Assembly: GCA_016721945.1 (NCBI GenBank)
Contig: JADKHC010000012.1
Span: 62,001-126,000 of the forward strand
Direction of reading: 5' to 3'
Source of the DNA: Verrucomicrobiota bacterium
GTDB lineage: Bacteria > Verrucomicrobiota > Verrucomicrobiia > Opitutales > Opitutaceae
DNA length: 64,000 nucleotides
Shown: positions 9,035 to 17,557 of the stretch, one piece after another
How positions within the stretch are numbered: position 1 is the stretch's first letter
Layout: every line of letters begins with the position of its first letter
Program-made: the position numbers and the translations under genes
The notes under the pieces: model-generated
The model's input: the letters and a program-made list of their open reading frames with translations, nothing else
Told to the model about the DNA's origin: nothing
Databases searched by the model: none

Positions 9035-10339
9035 ATGCATCGCTTCCATTACGTCGGGCAGAATCTTCATTGTGAATCCGTCGATCTCGCCACGGTTGCT
9101 CAGTTGTATGGGACGCCCACTTACGTCTACAGTTTAGGCACGATTGCGGATAACTACAGTCGTCTCGCCAAGAGCCTGGCTGGCCTCGATGCGCAGATCT
9201 GTTTCGCGATGAAGGCGAACTCGAATCTCGCGCTCCTAAAGCATTTTGCAAATCTCGGAGCTGGCTTCGATCTCGTAAGCGGCGGCGAAATCCGGCGTGT
9301 GATCGCGGCGGGTGCGGAGGTGAAAAAGAGTGTCTTCGCGGGCGTGGGCAAAACCGAGGCCGAGATCCAATTGGCGCTCGAGTCTGGTGTGTTTTCCTTT
9401 CACGTGGAGAGCGAACCCGAACTGGCGCGTATCGACCACGTGGCTGGTAAATTGGGTGTAAAGGCGTCGATCGCGATCCGCGTTAACCCGGATGTCGATG
9501 CTCGCACGCATGCCAAAATCACCACGGGCAAGAGCGACAACAAGTTTGGCATTCCGCTCAAATATGCTCCCGCGGCCTACGACGCAGCGGCCAAGTTTAA
9601 GAACATCGTAGTCCGTGGCGTGCAGATCCACATCGGCTCGCAGCTAACGGAGATCGCTCCCTTCGTCGAAGCGGTTGAGAAGATCGCGCCCTTCGCGGCC
9701 GAGTTGAAGGCGAAGCATGGTATCACCTACTTCTCTATAGGCGGTGGCATCGGTATTGTTTATCGAGATGCGCTCGCGAGCGGCCAGCAGGGTTGGTGGG
9801 ACGCGCAGCCAGCTGAAACGCGCCCGATCACGCCCGAAGCCTATGGCGCGGCGCTCGTGCCCCTGCTCAAGCCGTTAGGTCTAAAAATCCTGCTTGAACC
9901 CGGCCGTTTCATGGTGGGCAATGCCGGCGTGTTGCTGGCGCGGGTCGAATATCTGAAGCGAGGCCACGGGAAAAACTTTCTCATCCTTGACGCCGGTTTC
10001 AACGACCTCGTGCGCCCGGCGATGTACGAGAGTTACCACGAGATTCTGCCGGTCTACCGCGACACCACCCGGCGCGCGCTCAAGGCCGACATCGTGGGCC
10101 CGATCTGCGAGAGCGGCGACTGCTTTGCCAAGGATCGCCAGATTCAGGAATTGGGCGAAGGCGAGTACGTCGCTTTCATGAGCGCAGGTGCCTACGGCTC
10201 CACGATGGCGAGCCGTTATAACAGCCGCGCCCTACCCGCTGAGGTGGTGGTGAATGGTTCGATCTTCGAGCTCGCCACTGTGCGCGAAAACTTCGAAGCC
10301 ACGATCGCGGCCGAAAGAGTGCCGGGTTTTTTGAGATAA
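9035..10339 (+). CDS. lysA: Diaminopimelate decarboxylase
   Basis: 434 residues, PLP-dependent fold type III. The cofactor Lys is at about residue 60 in CFAMKANSN. The HIGSQL and GGGIGI motifs and the EPGRFMVG phosphate-binding segment follow, and the C-terminal CESGDCFAKDR and SAGAYGSTMASRYN motifs are the substrate-binding signatures of LysA. It decarboxylates meso-diaminopimelate to lysine, the last step of lysine synthesis. It is followed on the same strand by panB and gpsA. Confidence 0.96.
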   Translation: MHRFHYVGQNLHCESVDLATVAQLYGTPTYVYSLGTIADNYSRLAKSLAGLDAQICFAMKANSNLALLKHFANLGAGFDLVSGGEIRRVIAAGAEVKKSVFAGVGKTEAEIQLALESGVFSFHVESEPELARIDHVAGKLGVKASIAIRVNPDVDARTHAKITTGKSDNKFGIPLKYAPAAYDAAAKFKNIVVRGVQIHIGSQLTEIAPFVEAVEKIAPFAAELKAKHGITYFSIGGGIGIVYRDALASGQQGWWDAQPAETRPITPEAYGAALVPLLKPLGLKILLEPGRFMVGNAGVLLARVEYLKRGHGKNFLILDAGFNDLVRPAMYESYHEILPVYRDTTRRALKADIVGPICESGDCFAKDRQIQELGEGEYVAFMSAGAYGSTMASRYNSRALPAEVVVNGSIFELATVRENFEATIAAERVPGFLR

Positions 10340-10422
10340 AGGGCCGAGGAAAACAGAACCTGCGGGCTTTATAATCTGGAGACGCTCCGTATCTTTAACT
10401 GACTGGTGTAATTCTTCATCAT

Positions 10423-11202
10423 TTGAAAACCACGACCCACACGCTCCGAAAACTGAAAGGCCAGCGACCGATCGTCTGTGTGACCGCTTACGATGCGATC
10501 ACGGCACGTTTAGCGAGCGAGGCCGGGATCGATGTGATCCTGGTGGGCGACTCAGTGGGCAACACGATGCTTGGCTACGAAAACACCGTGCCGGTCACGC
10601 TCGACCACATGTGCCACCACACCGCGGCTGTGACCCGAGCCAAACCAGCCGCCATGGTTGCGGCCGACGTGCCTTTCGCCGAGGCACACTATGATTTCGA
10701 ACGCGTGCTGCGCGCCTGTCAGCGGTTGATGCAGGAATCCGGGGCCGAGGCCGTGAAGATCGAAGGCGGCGCTTTGCTCGCTCCGATGGTGGCGCGACTC
10801 GTCGAGGCCGGCGTAGCCGTGTGGGGTCACATCGGACTAAAACCGCAGCAGGTGCATGCGCTTGGGCGTTACAGAAAGTTCGGCACCACGCCGGAGGAAG
10901 CCGAAAGTTTGATGGCAGACGCGCTCGCGCTGGAAAAAGCAGGCGTGTTTGCGCTCCTGATCGAGATGGTCGATCACGGACTGGCACGCACGCTGAGCGA
11001 GACGGTGAAAGTGCCCGTGATCGGAATCGGTGCAGGCCCGCATTGCGATGGACAGATTCTTGTCTATACCGACATGCTGGGCCTTTCGGGTGGTTATGTA
11101 CCGACCTTCGCGCACAAATTTGCCGATGCTGGCGAGCAATTCAAAAAAGGCTTCGCGGCCTACGCCGATGCTGTGCGGGAAAAGAAGTTTCCCGCAGCCT
11201 GA
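10423..11202 (+). CDS. panB: 3-methyl-2-oxobutanoate hydroxymethyltransferase
   Basis: 259 residues, the normal length. It transfers a hydroxymethyl group from methylene-tetrahydrofolate to ketoisovalerate, the first committed step of pantothenate synthesis. Conserved segments are VTAYDAITARLASEAGID, VGDSVGNTMLGY, AVKIEGG, GHIGLKPQ and IGIGAGPHCDGQ. The start appears to be TTG at 10423: the family N-terminus (TLRKLKGQRPIVCVTAYD) begins immediately after it and the first ATG in frame falls inside the conserved core. Soluble, probably decameric. Confidence 0.95.
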   Translation: MKTTTHTLRKLKGQRPIVCVTAYDAITARLASEAGIDVILVGDSVGNTMLGYENTVPVTLDHMCHHTAAVTRAKPAAMVAADVPFAEAHYDFERVLRACQRLMQESGAEAVKIEGGALLAPMVARLVEAGVAVWGHIGLKPQQVHALGRYRKFGTTPEEAESLMADALALEKAGVFALLIEMVDHGLARTLSETVKVPVIGIGAGPHCDGQILVYTDMLGLSGGYVPTFAHKFADAGEQFKKGFAAYADAVREKKFPAA

Positions 11203-11235
11203 GCGGTTTCGTATAAATCCAATCACCATCGCCAA

Positions 11236-12237
11236 ATGAATTTTGCTGTCATCGGAGCCGGGGCTTGGGGAACTGCTTTTGCCGTACATCTGAGCCGACT
11301 CGGGCACACTGTGACGCTGGTGCCGCGACGCTTCGAGCAGGCGCTGGCGCTCTCCTCGATCCACGAAAACACGGAATATTTGCCGGGGATCGCGCTGCCG
11401 CCGAGTTTGCAGATCGGCCACGAACTCGCGCCGGTTTTGATGGAAGCGGAAGTGGTGATGCTGGCCTGTCCGGCCCAGGCGTTGCGCGAAACATGCGGCC
11501 ACATCCGGGCGAATCTTGGGCTCGCGACACAACTCAAGCTCGTGATCAGCCTGGCGAAGGGGCTGGAACTCGGCACGCATCTGCGGCCGACTGAGGTGAT
11601 CTCCGCGGTGTTGCCGCAATATGTCGCCGCTGCACTTTCCGGACCGACGAACGCCGCCGAAGTGGGACGCGGAAAACCGTCGGCCATGACTTTGGCGGCA
11701 GTGCGGATCGACGAATTCGTCACCGCAGTGCAGGCGGCGCTGAGCGGTCCGACATTACGGGTTTACACGAGCGATGATGTGGCGGGCGTCGAGATCGGCA
11801 GCTGCCTGAAAAATATTTATGCCATAGCGGCTGGTTGTTGCGACGGCTTGCAGCTGGGTGACAACAGCAAGGCGGCGTTGCTCACGCGGGCGCTGGCCGA
11901 GATGGTGCGTGTCGGGCTCGCCCTGGGTGCGCGGGCGGAGACGTTCTATGGGCTGAGCGGTTTTGGCGACCTTGTGGCAACGTGTCACGGCGGCTGGAGC
12001 CGCAATCGCGAATTTGGCCAGCGGGTGGGCGAGGGCCGTTCGGTGGCCGAACTACTTGCCGGACGCAAAACCGTGGTTGAAGGCTATAAAACCACTGCTT
12101 CGTTTGCCGAGTTGTGTGCGGCGCGCGGCATCGACGCGCCGATTTTGCGCGAGACCCGCGCGATGCTGTTCGAAGGCAAACCGGCACCGCAAGTGCTAGC
12201 GAGTTTGATGGGCCGAGAACTTAAGCAGGAGAGTTGA
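11236..12237 (+). CDS. gpsA: NAD(P)-dependent glycerol-3-phosphate dehydrogenase
   Basis: 333 residues. N-terminal Rossmann fold with GAGAWGTAFAVHL, then the ISLAKGLE segment carrying a catalytic-site Lys, LSGPTNAAEV, and the C-terminal helical domain with GLSGFGDLVATCHGGWSRNREFG and VVEGYKT. It makes sn-glycerol-3-phosphate from dihydroxyacetone phosphate for phospholipid synthesis. It starts 33 bases after panB on the same strand, so co-transcription is likely. Three 21-base tandem units follow immediately after the stop. Confidence 0.96.
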   Translation: MNFAVIGAGAWGTAFAVHLSRLGHTVTLVPRRFEQALALSSIHENTEYLPGIALPPSLQIGHELAPVLMEAEVVMLACPAQALRETCGHIRANLGLATQLKLVISLAKGLELGTHLRPTEVISAVLPQYVAAALSGPTNAAEVGRGKPSAMTLAAVRIDEFVTAVQAALSGPTLRVYTSDDVAGVEIGSCLKNIYAIAAGCCDGLQLGDNSKAALLTRALAEMVRVGLALGARAETFYGLSGFGDLVATCHGGWSRNREFGQRVGEGRSVAELLAGRKTVVEGYKTTASFAELCAARGIDAPILRETRAMLFEGKPAPQVLASLMGRELKQES

Positions 12238-12238
12238 G

Positions 12239-12301
12239 GCCGGAAGCCAGATTACAGAAGCCGGATGCCAGAGTTCAGATGCCGGAAGTCTGAGGACTGG
12301 A
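12239..12301. repeat. Three tandem 21-base units
   Basis: Three consecutive units start at 12239, 12260 and 12281, each beginning gccgga(a/t)g. The first two match most closely and the third diverges after the first eight bases. They fill the spacer between the gpsA stop and the stop of the convergent gene at 12303. No known function. Confidence 0.6.
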
Positions 12302-12302
12302 C

Positions 12303-12713
12303 TTACTTTTTTCCGCGCAGGCGATCGAAGAGGCCTGGCTTTTTAGCTTTGATGCCTAGTTCGGGAATCTGGACGAGTGCGTCTTCGGGCAGCTGCTCGG
12401 AAATGTAGCTGCGCAGTTGGTCCATGTCATGGAATGGTACGTAAATCGGGTGCCGGTAATGCTGGCCACGGAGCCGGTTGGCAAAAATTCCGAAACCGAG
12501 TTCAGTCATGCGGTCCGCGATCTTGTTCAGTTTATCCATGCCGATTGGTTCTGGTACGGGATGGTTCTTAACCGCCGTTCTCACCTGGCTTTCCAGGTCC
12601 ATCATTTCCTGAGTGAGGCGCGTACGTTCTCCTGGATCGATCGACTGCTTTCGGCGGGCAGCCAATTCTTGGTATTGCTCAATGATGACTTTGGTTTGGT
12701 CGGTATCGCTCAC
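12303..12713 (-). CDS. Conserved-looking hypothetical cytosolic protein
   Basis: 136 residues, charged and probably helical in the first half (EQYQELAARRKQSIDPGERTRLTQEMMDLESQ). A compact second half contains GIFANRLRGQHYRHPIYVPFHDMD, and the basic tail reads KKPGLFDRLRGKK. No signal peptide or membrane segment is seen. The amphipathic N-terminal helices suggest a coiled-coil or oligomerising protein. No family is recognised. It is convergent with gpsA and divergent from the MHS transporter gene. Confidence 0.6.
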   Translation of the reverse strand: MSDTDQTKVIIEQYQELAARRKQSIDPGERTRLTQEMMDLESQVRTAVKNHPVPEPIGMDKLNKIADRMTELGFGIFANRLRGQHYRHPIYVPFHDMDQLRSYISEQLPEDALVQIPELGIKAKKPGLFDRLRGKK

Positions 12714-12863
12714 GGCCTTAATGATAGCAGGTTCGGGTGTTACTCAAGTGCCAAGCCTGAGTAGAAACTGGGGTGGGTCACTTAGTTGGTTCCTTACTTG
12801 AACCTTTGAAAATTGTGCATCCAGTTAGCGCTTCCCCGAACATAAGATAGTCTTAAATACCCC

Positions 12864-14492
12864 ATGAGTAATAACACAAGTAACACAGAGATAGATCGTA
12901 AGCATAAATTAGTAATCTTTGCATCATCGCTCGGCACGGTATTCGAGTGGTACGATTTCTACATTTATGGGACGTTGGCGGCGTTTTTCGGGAAACTTTT
13001 TTTCCCGCCGGGAAACGAAACTGCGGGTTTTTTGGCGAGCTTGGCGTTGTTTGGGGTTGGGTTTTCGGTGAGGCCTTTTGGCGCGCTGGTTTTTGGCCGG
13101 ATCGGCGATTTGGTGGGGCGAAAATACACGTTTTTAGTTACGATTCTCGTGATGGGTATTTCGACCGCGCTGGTTGGTTTGTTGCCCACTTTTGCCCAGA
13201 TCGGCTGGTTGGCGCCGATCATTTTGGTGGTGCTGCGGATCGCGCAGGGCCTGGCGCTCGGGGGCGAGTACGGAGGTGCTGCGACCTATGTGGCTGAGCA
13301 CGCTCCAAAGGGAAAACGTGGTGCATTCACAAGCTGGATACAGACGACGGCGACGCTCGGATTTTTTCTTTCACTTGCGGTGATTCTTGGTGTGCGCGGT
13401 GTGATGAGCCCGGAGAGTTTTGCGACCTGGGGTTGGCGGCTGCCGTTCCTGGTTTCCATCGTGTTGCTCGCGGTGTCGGTTTACATCCGTCTCAAGCTGC
13501 AGGAGTCTCCAGTATATGCTGAGATGAAGGCGCAGGGCAAAACGTCGAAGGCGCCTTTGACGGAGAGTTTCGCGCGCTGGCCCAATCTTCAACTTGTACT
13601 TCGCGCTTTGTTCGGTGCGACGGCGGGGCAGGGTGTCGTCTGGTACACCGGGCAGTTTTACGCCCTCTTTTTCTTAACCGCCACGCTCAAGGTCGACTAC
13701 GTTAGTGCATATATATTGGTTGCGATCGGGCTGCTTATCGGCACGCCGTTCTTCGTGATCTTTGGCCGTCTTTCGGACCGGATTGGGCGGAAAAAGATCA
13801 TGCTCACGGGCTGTCTGCTGGCGGCGCTTACCTACATGCCGATTTTCCGCGAGCTGACCCATGCCGCCAATCCGGCGCTGGCCCAGGCGATGCACAATTC
13901 GCCAGTCGTGCTGCACACCACCGAATATCGCAACAACATCGAACTCGCTTTTGCCGCCATGGTGGATGCCGCGGGTAAGATCGTCGGCGTTAAGCGAGAG
14001 CAGACAGAGGCGGACAAGGCGCGCAATTTTCTCAATGCTCGCGGGGTGCCGTTCACATTGGCGCCGGCCCGTCCCGATGTGCCGCTCATGCTCGATGTGG
14101 CGGATCGCTCAGTCACGGGTTTCGATACGAAAGCTTACGAGGCTGCGCTCGCTCCAGCGGGGTATCCAAAAACTGCGGACAAAGCAGCGATCAACCGTCC
14201 AGTTGTTGTCGTGCTGCTCGTGATTCTCATGCTTTACGTGGCGATGGTGTATGGGCCGATCGCGGCGTTTCTCGTCGAGCTTTTCCCCACGAATATCCGC
14301 TACACTTCCATGTCGCTGCCGTATCATATCGGTAACGGTTGGTTCGGCGGTTTTCTCCCGCTGATCGCCGCTTCGATCGTGGTGTTCACCGGCGATATTT
14401 ATGCCGGCCTCTGGTATCCGATCGGCGTGGCCTTCGTTGGCTTCCTCGTGGGTCTTGTGGCCCTGCCGGAGACGAAGGACAACGAGCTCTGA
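12864..14492 (+). CDS. MFS transporter, metabolite:H+ symporter (MHS) subfamily
   Basis: 542 residues. The N-terminus (SSLGTVFEWYDFYIYGTLA) and GRIGDLVGRKYTF are diagnostic of the MHS/ProP-ShiA subfamily of proton symporters for organic acids or compatible solutes. Twelve helices are expected. Between helices 8 and 9 a hydrophilic insert of about 110 residues (near residues 335-445) contains NIELAFAAMVDAAGK and LAPARPDVPLMLDVADR; similar inserts occur in a minority of MHS proteins. The last helices contain LVELFPTNIRYTSMSLPYHIGNGWFGG, typical of the group. The substrate is unknown, and no catabolic genes adjoin it. Confidence 0.88.
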   Translation: MSNNTSNTEIDRKHKLVIFASSLGTVFEWYDFYIYGTLAAFFGKLFFPPGNETAGFLASLALFGVGFSVRPFGALVFGRIGDLVGRKYTFLVTILVMGISTALVGLLPTFAQIGWLAPIILVVLRIAQGLALGGEYGGAATYVAEHAPKGKRGAFTSWIQTTATLGFFLSLAVILGVRGVMSPESFATWGWRLPFLVSIVLLAVSVYIRLKLQESPVYAEMKAQGKTSKAPLTESFARWPNLQLVLRALFGATAGQGVVWYTGQFYALFFLTATLKVDYVSAYILVAIGLLIGTPFFVIFGRLSDRIGRKKIMLTGCLLAALTYMPIFRELTHAANPALAQAMHNSPVVLHTTEYRNNIELAFAAMVDAAGKIVGVKREQTEADKARNFLNARGVPFTLAPARPDVPLMLDVADRSVTGFDTKAYEAALAPAGYPKTADKAAINRPVVVVLLVILMLYVAMVYGPIAAFLVELFPTNIRYTSMSLPYHIGNGWFGGFLPLIAASIVVFTGDIYAGLWYPIGVAFVGFLVGLVALPETKDNEL

Positions 14493-14508
14493 TGCCTCTT
14501 AAGCCGAG

Positions 14509-14584
14509 GGTAGGGCGCATTATCCTTAATGCGCCGGTCGTACTTGGTGCCAACCCGGCGGACTAAGGATAGTCCGCCCTACCT
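14509..14584. repeat. Two-hairpin palindromic element (three-way junction)
   Basis: Outer stem gtagggcg (near 14510) with cgccctac (near 14575-14582) encloses two perfect eight-base hairpins: gcgcatta/taatgcgc (14515-14534, loop tcct) and ggcggact/agtccgcc (14557-14578, loop aaggat). It sits between the convergent MHS transporter and amtB. The same architecture occurs at 31820 and 57666, with related forms at 37499, 39161, 52271 and 60507. Confidence 0.8.
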
Positions 14585-14606
14585 CGAATGCGAAACTGCA
14601 TCGCGC

Positions 14607-16040
14607 TTACTCGATGATGTAGCCCTCTTCGCCGTGTTCGGCGACGTCGAGGCCCTGAGACTCTTCTTCCTCGCTGACGCGCAGACTGCCGAAGGCGAAG
14701 GTGACGATCTTGGCGATGACGAGGGTGGCACCCACCGACCAGACGAGCACGATGCCGCCAGCCTTGAGCTGTTCGAGCCAGAGTTTGTAATTGGCGATGG
14801 CGGCTAGGTTCGGATTCACTGAGGCGGTGGCAAAGACGCCGGCCAGGACTGTGCCGATTGTGCCGCCGACAGCGTGTACGCCAAAGGTGTCGAGCGAGTC
14901 GTCGTATTTGAATTTCGCTTTCAGGTAGTTACAGGCTAGATACGTGGCGGTGCCGGCGATCAAACCGATGAGCACAGCATTGCCGGCGGTGACGAAACCG
15001 CTCGCCGGCGTGATGGTGGCCAGACCCGCGACGGCACCGGAGCAGAAGCCGAGCACGCTGGGTTTTCCGCGGCGAAGGTATTCGAGCAATGGCCACATCA
15101 CGCAACCTGCGGCCGCCGCAAGCGTGGTGGTGACGAAGGCGTTGACGGCGATTCCGTCTGCCGCGACCGCGCTGCCGGCGTTGAAGCCGTACCAGCCGAC
15201 CCAGAGCATGCCCGTGCCTGTCATACAAAAAACCATGCTGTGCGGGGGCATCGGCTCGCGGCCGTGGCCCAGGCGTTTTCCGAGTACCACGCAAAGCGCG
15301 AGTGCGCTCCAGCCCGAGGTCATGTGAACAACGATGCCTCCAGCGAAGTCGATGGCCTTGATCGCGGCGTTCGGGTTGAACAGGCCGTTCATCCAGCCGT
15401 CGATGCCCCACATCATGTGTGCGACGGGAAAATAAACAACGAACATCCAGATAACGCTAAAAAGCAGGATTGCCTTGAACTTCATGCGCTCGGCGATGGC
15501 GCCGATGGTGAGAGCGGGTGTGATGATCGCGAACATCAGCTGGTAAATCATGAAGAGATTGTGCGGCACCCATTGTGCGTAATCGCGATTGGGTTCGATG
15601 CCGACATTGCGCAGGAAACTGAAGCTCCAGTCACCGAGGAAGCTGCCGCCACGAGAAAAACTCAGGCTGTATCCACAGGCCCACCACAGGATCGAGACGA
15701 CGCCGGCGAGGCCGAGGCATTGCGCGAGCACGGAGAGCACGTTTTTGCGGCGCACGAGGCCACCATAGAAAAGCGCCAGACCGGGTAGCGTCATGAAGAG
15801 CACGAGCGCCGAGCTCGTCATCATCCACGCACTATGACCGGGGCCGCCGTTCGGGATTTTCGATTGGGCCTGGCCGTCGGTTGTGCGAACGGTGTTGTTA
15901 ACGTAGGCTTCCAGATCGCCGAGCCGTTGCTCAGGCGTTGGCGCGGGCAGAGCGGAGGCCGGTGTTTCGGCGGCGGCCAGCCGGATGGGGAGCAGGAAAC
16001 CTGCGAGGGCGATGATGAGTACGCTGAGGATGGGTTTCAT
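14607..16040 (-). CDS. amtB: Ammonium transporter (Amt/MEP/Rh family)
   Basis: 477 residues. A cleavable signal peptide (about 1-24), as in AmtB of other Gram-negatives, is followed by a short periplasmic segment and eleven predicted membrane helices. The twin-His pore appears in FPVAHMMWG and FGVHAVGGTIGT, and FYGGLVRRKN and DFAGGIVVHMTSGWSAL are family signatures. It conducts ammonium inward. Usually a glnK/glnB gene adjoins, but none is present here on either side. The spacer upstream (16041-16327) contains a seven-base palindrome (aatgaaa/tttcatt, 16214-16230) and no recognisable sigma-54 promoter. Confidence 0.95.
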   Translation of the reverse strand: MKPILSVLIIALAGFLLPIRLAAAETPASALPAPTPEQRLGDLEAYVNNTVRTTDGQAQSKIPNGGPGHSAWMMTSSALVLFMTLPGLALFYGGLVRRKNVLSVLAQCLGLAGVVSILWWACGYSLSFSRGGSFLGDWSFSFLRNVGIEPNRDYAQWVPHNLFMIYQLMFAIITPALTIGAIAERMKFKAILLFSVIWMFVVYFPVAHMMWGIDGWMNGLFNPNAAIKAIDFAGGIVVHMTSGWSALALCVVLGKRLGHGREPMPPHSMVFCMTGTGMLWVGWYGFNAGSAVAADGIAVNAFVTTTLAAAAGCVMWPLLEYLRRGKPSVLGFCSGAVAGLATITPASGFVTAGNAVLIGLIAGTATYLACNYLKAKFKYDDSLDTFGVHAVGGTIGTVLAGVFATASVNPNLAAIANYKLWLEQLKAGGIVLVWSVGATLVIAKIVTFAFGSLRVSEEEESQGLDVAEHGEEGYIIE

Positions 16041-16327
16041 AGGGCACAGATGGGAATTGGTTCGGTCCGGGCTTCTGCCAGCAGATTCGCTTGCGCTGAT
16101 GGTTCGGGTTTTAGGCGAAGGGTGAAATCGAAGGACTGCGGGCAGGTGCGGCTGTCTCCAAAAACGAAAGGCCCGAGGCTAGCGCGGGGCGGACGGATGA
16201 ATAGCTTTTATCCAATGAAATGTTTTCATTCGTTGTCGGCATGCGTTTTGGCCCATTTGAAGAGTCAAAATAAACATGGCTAGCTGGCGGATTTGACGCA
16301 CAGACTGTCTTTAGTTCCCGTTAACCC

Positions 16328-17344
16328 GTGTCTTCCGTAATTCACCCTCGTACTCTGGAAAAACTCCGTCGGCTGCTCTGCGCGCTCCAGATTCATATTC
16401 GTGACGCTGTGATTGCTTCTCGCGGCGCGCATTCCCGGTCCTTCGCCAAGGTCGCGGCGGTGACGCAAGCCGACACCATTTACCAGATAGATAAGATCAG
16501 TGAGGCCGCGATTCTCGGCTGGTTTGCCAAAAACTGGCCTCGTTCACTTCCCGTTGAACTCGTGATGGAGGGCATCGAAGACGGCGATAATGTAACGTTC
16601 CCGCCTGGTACTCCGATTACGAAGACGGCGTGGAAATGCATTCTCGATCCGATCGATGGCACGCGTTGTATCATGTACGACAAGCGCAGTGCCTGGTCGC
16701 TCGCCGGCATCGCACCGCAACGAGGCGCAAAGACTAATCTCGCCGACATCGTCGTTGCTGCAATGACCGAGTTGCCCACGACGAAGCAGTCGCGCTCGGA
16801 TCAATTTAGTGCTGTGCGTGGCGGAAAGCTGCATGCAGAAGCCAGCGAGCTTTCAGTTGGCAAAACGCATCGGTTGACGGTGCGCCCCTCGCAAGCGCGT
16901 GATTTTAAACACGGTTTTGCCTCTTTCTCGCGGTTTTTTGTCGATGGCAGAACGTTCACCACGCAAATCGAGGAAGCGGTCTGGCGTGAACTTCTCGCGG
17001 GCGAGACGGGTGGCTCGCCGTTGGTTTTCGACGACCAGTATATTTCCACGGGAGGCCAGATTCATGAATTGATGACGGGGCGCGACCGGTTGATCGCAGA
17101 AATCCGCCCGCTGGTGTTTCGGAAACTTGGGATCGAATCTTCGCTGGTCTGTCACCCGTATGATATTTGTATCGCCCTCTTGTTTGAGGCGGCGGGTGGT
17201 GTGATCGAGGCCCCGCTGGGTGGTCAGCTTAAAGCCCCGCTCGACACGACGAGCCCTGTTTCATGGATCGGTTACGCGAATCCGCATCTTGCCCGACTGG
17301 CCCGGCCGGTGATCCGGCGGGTGCTGCGAAAATTCCTGGCCTGA
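16328..17344 (+). CDS. Inositol monophosphatase-family phosphatase
   Basis: 338 residues from a GTG start at 16328. The Mg-dependent sugar/inositol phosphatase fold is indicated by the metal-binding ILDPIDGTR segment, a preceding VELVMEGIEDG in place of the usual GEE motif, and the C-terminal YDICIALLFEAAGGVIEAPLG, which replaces the usual WD-x-A/G. Longer than SuhB-type enzymes (about 270), with an insert around residues 180-260. The substrate is unknown: inositol phosphate, fructose bisphosphate or PAP are all possible. Transcribed divergently from amtB. Confidence 0.75.
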   Translation: MSSVIHPRTLEKLRRLLCALQIHIRDAVIASRGAHSRSFAKVAAVTQADTIYQIDKISEAAILGWFAKNWPRSLPVELVMEGIEDGDNVTFPPGTPITKTAWKCILDPIDGTRCIMYDKRSAWSLAGIAPQRGAKTNLADIVVAAMTELPTTKQSRSDQFSAVRGGKLHAEASELSVGKTHRLTVRPSQARDFKHGFASFSRFFVDGRTFTTQIEEAVWRELLAGETGGSPLVFDDQYISTGGQIHELMTGRDRLIAEIRPLVFRKLGIESSLVCHPYDICIALLFEAAGGVIEAPLGGQLKAPLDTTSPVSWIGYANPHLARLARPVIRRVLRKFLA

Positions 17345-17418
17345 AGTCGGGTCGAAACGGCGGTCGACGATGGGGCTAAGTGGCCTTATACCAACAGCCC
17401 GGATCTTCTGCACTTTGA

Positions 17419-17491
17419 ACAGAAGATAACAAAGGGAACGAAGGCCTGCAGGTACTTCCTTAATCTCTTTGTTACCTTCGTTTTCTTCTGT
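17419..17491. repeat. Purine-rich long inverted repeat
   Basis: An arm beginning acagaagataac at 17419 pairs with the reverse complement of an arm ending at 17491, about 22 of 26 positions matching. It lies between the convergent phosphatase and GH9 genes and resembles the elements at 2832 and 25267. Confidence 0.65.
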
Positions 17492-17557
17492 AAAATTCCG
17501 AGGAATTCAAACCACCCGCATTATCAATTTAAGTATAATAGCTTCGGGCGTTTGGTG

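Noticed and set aside
16041..16327. Sigma-54 promoter for amtB
   Set aside because: A TGGCA-like sequence is present on the minus strand but no TTGCA partner lies at the required spacing.
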